The position numbers and the translations under genes are program-made. A model generated the notes under the pieces. That model searched no databases. It saw only the letters and a program-made list of their open reading frames with translations, and was not told the DNA's origin. Below, piece by piece: positions 60,020 through 64,000 of a stretch of 64,000 nucleotides of DNA. Numbering within the stretch: position 1 is the stretch's first letter; every line of letters begins with the position of its first letter. Source of the DNA: Tubiluchus corallicola (lineage: Eukaryota; Priapulida; Priapulimorpha; Priapulimorphida; Tubiluchidae); assembly GCA_030141605.1 (NCBI GenBank), contig JAQGDQ010000534.1:87366-151365 (forward strand). The letters are read 5' to 3'.

Positions 60020-60814
60020 CAGTCGTGGCCAAAAAGTTTAAGCCCACCTGTGATTATGACGTGAATTTTGAGCTTTTCTGGTATTCAGTACCATATATTT
60101 TCCCTCCTGGTGGTCCGATTCATTCACACGATGACTCATTGGGAAGGTAATTGAAAATTGCAAATAAATGTTTGTATTGCCCATGTGCAGGACTTATGAG
60201 ATGATGACGTAAAAGGACATTTCTAGTTATTCTAGAAAAGAAAGCTGCAGAATTTTTTAAAAGCAATGTTCATGGTGATTCCGCGAATGAGTTCCTTGTT
60301 TGATGATAAAAATATTTCATTATCTCCGTGATTCTGTTTTGAATCAAAGTTAATTATAAAATCACCGTCTCGACGGGATAACAAGCATTGATGATGTCAC
60401 AGCGAGGATGATGTGATCAAGTCGGAGACACATGCGCATGCGCAGCTGATCACTCATCCTCTTACTTTCATGCTCACAGCGAGGATGACGTCATCAAGTC
60501 GGAGACACATGCGCATGCGCAGCTGATCACTCATCCTCTTACCTTTCATTAGAATTATCATCCAATGTAATCAGACGACTGGGGAGGAAGCTACTGCATA
60601 GAGCGCGTCTAAGACAATTCCCGCGACCGTACTGATGACGTCATCATCTCCTAAGTCTTGCGCATGCGCAATACAAACATTTATTTGCAATTTTCAATTA
60701 CCTTCCTAATGAGCCATCGTGTGTACGAATCGGTCCACCATGAGGGAAAATACATGGTTTTGAATACTGAAAAAGCTCAAAACACAGGTGGGCGTAAACT
60801 TTTGGCCACGACTG
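60020..60814. mobile_element. Tc1/mariner-type fold-back element
   Basis: Flanked by TA; ends CAGTCGTGGCCAAAAAGTTT and AAACTTTTGGCCACGACTG. Long arms (60020-60215 and 60630-60814) are inverted copies. The centre has a 79 bp segment (GCGAGGATGAYGTSATCAAG...) twice at 60398-60545, with CATGCGCATGCGCAG palindromes. Confidence 0.85.
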
Positions 60815-61226
60815 TAATGTTTCTTAACAAAAGAAGCAGCTATGTTTTGTAGTGATGGTATCATGTACATTGTGTGTTCCTGTTGTTGTTTTAACTGCTT
60901 AGCCGGTGCAATGAATTCTCATTCTCGCAATAATGGATGCGTCACGTAGAAAAGCCTCTTTGTTTAACTTTACCTACCCTTCAACATTATTCAGAATCAA
61001 TATTTACCCGCATGTGGCGTATGAATCACCTGTTTTACCTTATAATCTAGGCTGTTATTTTCTGCTGAGATAGCATTATTGGCACATAATGCCGTGTGAC
61101 TGATTATCTCTCATGTCTCTATGTTTCTTACTACTCAAAATTATGATGTATTCCATAAATTAAGCTCCCTGCATGTTTGTAAACATGTGTAGCACTGTGA
61201 GTTAGTTCATTGCTGTGTTTTCCTAG

Positions 61227-61342
61227 GATAAACTTGGATGATGGAAATCTTCGATAATTCACTTCGTCTTTATCTTGATAGCATTGCGACTAGTAAGTCA
61301 GGACTGTATGATGATCAGCTTTCTGTGCCAGCTAGTCTTCAG
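61227..61342 (+). CDS. Exon of an unrecognised plus-strand gene (contains likely start)
   Basis: Acceptor TTTTCCTAG, then ATGATG at 61238-61243; donor GTAAGC after 35 codons: MMEIFDNSLRLYLDSIATSK, SGLYDDQLSVPASLQ, phase 0. The adjoining exon at 62338 fits in frame. Coding start 61238 if the first Met is used. Family unknown. Confidence 0.6.
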
Positions 61343-61583
61343 GTAAGCTGAATTCTTTGTGGTTTCACTAATATTTAATATTTTCATTATACTTAGTGAC
61401 AGCATTAAAAATTAAGAATTAAAATTTTTGCTGCTACTAAGAGCTTCTAAGCACCAATTTGAGTTGTAAAACTATTACTGTTTAAAAAATTAAATTGCTA
61501 GTTTTATTCTTGCCCATTCCATCTCTTAATGTTTTAATTACTTTAAAGTTTATTATACCGTAAACATGTGGCGTCGTGTTATT

Positions 61584-62116
61584 CTTAAAGGAAAACTGGA
61601 TGATTGTGTAAACACGAGTTCAGAGTAAAGAATGCTCTAAAATATTGAAAACTACAATAACTTTTTTTAAAATCAAAACTTAGTTTAAATAATAATTGCC
61701 TCGGATACTCAAATTTCGTTAAACTTTCAAAGCTACGCGCGAGATTGGCAATGGCGCCTTTTTGTCACATGCACATGACCGACAAATAGAAGGCGGTGCC
61801 GTGATAACTATAATCATGAACTGCTGTGCTAGTTTCTGACGTCATATGATGTAAAGCTCATTTTTCGTGACATCAGGCGTTTAAACAGTACCATAACACT
61901 TATGCCAAATGTGCTTGACGCGCGAGGGAAGACGCCTGCCATTGCACAAACTGTGGTTAGTTTCTGACGTAAGCAATACCTGTGTTCGGTTGCCGTTAAT
62001 TAACTTTCTAAGCTAATTATTCAAATATGAGAAACAATTATAGGCAAGAAAATGTATATTTTGGACAGTAAATTAAAATGAGATTGGATCTAAACAATCG
62101 CCCGGTTTTCCTTTAA
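61584..62116 (+). mobile_element. Family B element
   Basis: Starts TTAAAGGAAAACTGGATGAT; ends CGCCCGGTTTTCCTTTAA. Inside the intron of the plus-strand gene. Confidence 0.8.
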
Positions 62117-62337
62117 TATAAAACGCATGTTCTACATTACATGGAGTTTGAAAGTTTGTAATAAAATGAAACATTTTCTTATTTCACCAAGGACCATGGA
62201 CTTGTTATGAAGTTAATCAAGAATTTTAAATTATTACAAAACATGTGACGTTGTTATCCTTGTTATAAAACATTTGTTCACGAACACTATTGATAATACG
62301 TTGAGTTTGGAACTGTGCATTTTTTTGTTTTAACTAG

Positions 62338-62382
62338 GATTATGGTCTGTATGGTAGCGAAATTAAGGAGCAAGCTAATGTG
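62338..62382 (+). CDS. Second exon of the unrecognised plus-strand gene
   Basis: 45 nt, acceptor TTTTAACTAG, donor GTAAGA, phase 0 to 0: DYGLYGSEIKEQANV. Further exons would be beyond 64000. Confidence 0.55.
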
Positions 62383-63599
62383 GTAAGACTGATTAACATT
62401 AGTTGTTATTGTTCGGAAAAGATGAATTTAACAATGTTGCTAACTGTAAAATATTCCAATGTATACATGACTTTATATTACGTACTAAATGCTTCCAGTA
62501 GTTTCTATCTGATATGAATACATCAGTCTTAAATATTCGTACTTTAATATTTTCTAACCGTCATTTTTTACTAATGTCTAATGTAATCATGTAGTAAAAC
62601 TTGTCAGCTTGTGTAGTTATAGTCTATTCTTACTGTAAATGTTTTTGTAAATAGTGTATAAAGTCTGTTGTGGTGAAGATCCTAAATCATGTTGTTCAAA
62701 CTGTCTGATCCAATCCTATAATAAATTATGTTTAAACTAATCACACATCACCGAGGTTAGGTTTATTTAAATGTTTGCAAAAATTCTTAAAATGGTTGAA
62801 TCATAAACGTGTGATAAGCGCCTCATGTTATTAAAAATCATTTTACAGTCATGATCATTTCACCGTTGGCTGCTCCCATTTTGTTTGTTCATTTATTTAT
62901 TTATTTGTTTATAATACATCTATGAGCTGAAGTCAAGAGACTTATATGTCCATTAAAAACATCGTAAAACATATCGACAATGTACAGAAAGTAAGATTAC
63001 TGCTAAAAGTAGAAAATACATAGTACCATTTTGAGCGCCCATTCTTCCACCAGTGATGTCATATATCGACTGAAAAACTTTTTGCAAGGAATTGGATAAG
63101 CTAATTTTGCGATATTTTTGCAAGAATGTTATGCAAGCTGCATAAGTTTGAATTAGTTTGAGCAGCGCGCACTTACGGCCAGCCGTGATGCGTTTACGAA
63201 GAGCCACGAAGGCCCAGCAAGTATGCCACAATTTTTAAGTGAATTGCTGCGACCAACGGGCCTAAAAATTTCAATTCTGTGTCAGTATAAAACAACTTTA
63301 TGCTCTATGGACAGTTTTTGAGCAAATTTCTTTGTTATATTCAAAAGTTAATTAGTAGTAAAATAAATCCAACATATGTTAAGTCACTTGTCCTTTCTTT
63401 TAATGAATCATAGTCATTTTTTTTTGATGAGTTCATTTTATTATTATCTGGAAAATTTCATTTTAGTAACTTCTAATGCAATTTTTAAATCACAAAATTT
63501 ACGTAAACTTTGATAACATTTACCGGCACAGACCGAGGAAGAATTGAACGACAGCGGTGGCGAGTCAGCAGCCAATGCATTGTGGGACACGTGGAAGCA

Positions 63600-64000
63600 G
63601 TACAGCTAATGCTTACGTCAGAAACTACCCACAGTTTGTGCAATGGTAGGCGTCTTCCCTTGCGCGTCAGGCACATTTGCATAGTTGTTACAGTAATGCT
63701 TAAACGCATGATGTCGCGAAAAATGGGCTCTACATCATATGACGTCAGAAACTAACACATCATGGGGGTTATCACGGTACCACCTTCTATTTGTCGGCCA
63801 CGCGCATGTGACAAAAAGGCGCCGCTGCCAATCTTAATAGATTCACTGAGCCGCGCGTAGCTTTGAAAGTTTAACAAAATTTGAGTATCCGAGGTAATTA
63901 TTATTTAATCTAAGCTTTGATTTAAAATAAGGTATTGTAGTTTTCAATATTTTAGAGCATTCTTTATTCTGAACCAATGTCTACACAATCATCCGGTTTT
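63600..64000 (-). mobile_element. Family B element, left part missing, runs to window end
   Basis: Matches 49200-49600; ends ACACAATCATCCGGTTTT at the window edge. Confidence 0.75.

Overview
The window is animal (metazoan) nuclear DNA. It is AT-rich and repeat-dense. Its genes are split by GT-AG introns, and it carries CR1-, RTE- and Jockey-like LINEs, many small inverted-repeat transposons, a 5S-rRNA-headed SINE and long minisatellites. The gene families (ADAMTS, DSCAM, ANKMY2) and the repeat mix suggest an invertebrate deuterostome or another marine invertebrate. I cannot name the species from sequence alone.

The main content is a chain of 28 coding exons on the minus strand from 53506 down to 3202 (about 1,475 codons, 3' end outside the window). 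I built it by joining splice sites by hand; every neighbouring pair of exons agrees in phase. The first 13 exons (53506 to 31191) encode the front half of an ADAMTS7/12-like metalloprotease: signal peptide, prodomain, furin site RLKR, reprolysin domain with an intact zinc site, disintegrin-like domain, one thrombospondin type 1 repeat and the cysteine-rich domain. The next 15 exons (21034 to 3202) encode the back half of DSCAM: three FN3 domains, the tenth Ig domain, two FN3 domains, a transmembrane helix and part of a cytoplasmic tail. The ADAMTS spacer and later TSP1 repeats are missing, and so are DSCAM Ig1-9 and the first FN3. The last ADAMTS exon ends in phase 1 and the first DSCAM exon starts in phase 1, so the two halves would splice in frame into a membrane-tethered ADAMTS protease on a DSCAM stalk. 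The 10 kb intron between them is filled with LINEs and (GA)n tracts. That could mark a real exon-shuffling breakpoint, or an assembly join made through repeats. RNA evidence would decide.

Other genes: an apparently intronless ANKMY2-like gene (minus, 57702-56164), two small exons of an unrecognised plus-strand gene (61227-61342 and 62338-62382), and a 52-codon zinc-finger-like small ORF inside an ADAMTS intron (46250-46408).

Region by region: 1-21 kb is the DSCAM half with short-transposon-filled introns and one minisatellite (18.4-19.6 kb). 21-31 kb is a LINE cluster with two LINEs sitting against (TC)n/(GA)n microsatellites. 31-53.5 kb is the ADAMTS half, its introns stuffed with minisatellites, two inverted telomere-like blocks and a 5S-SINE. 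53.5-64 kb holds ANKMY2, a Tc1-like fold-back element and the plus-strand exons. Two minisatellites (37.7-38.5 kb and 48.0-48.6 kb) are built from copies of this same gene's own exon/5'-splice-site junctions, which is unusual.
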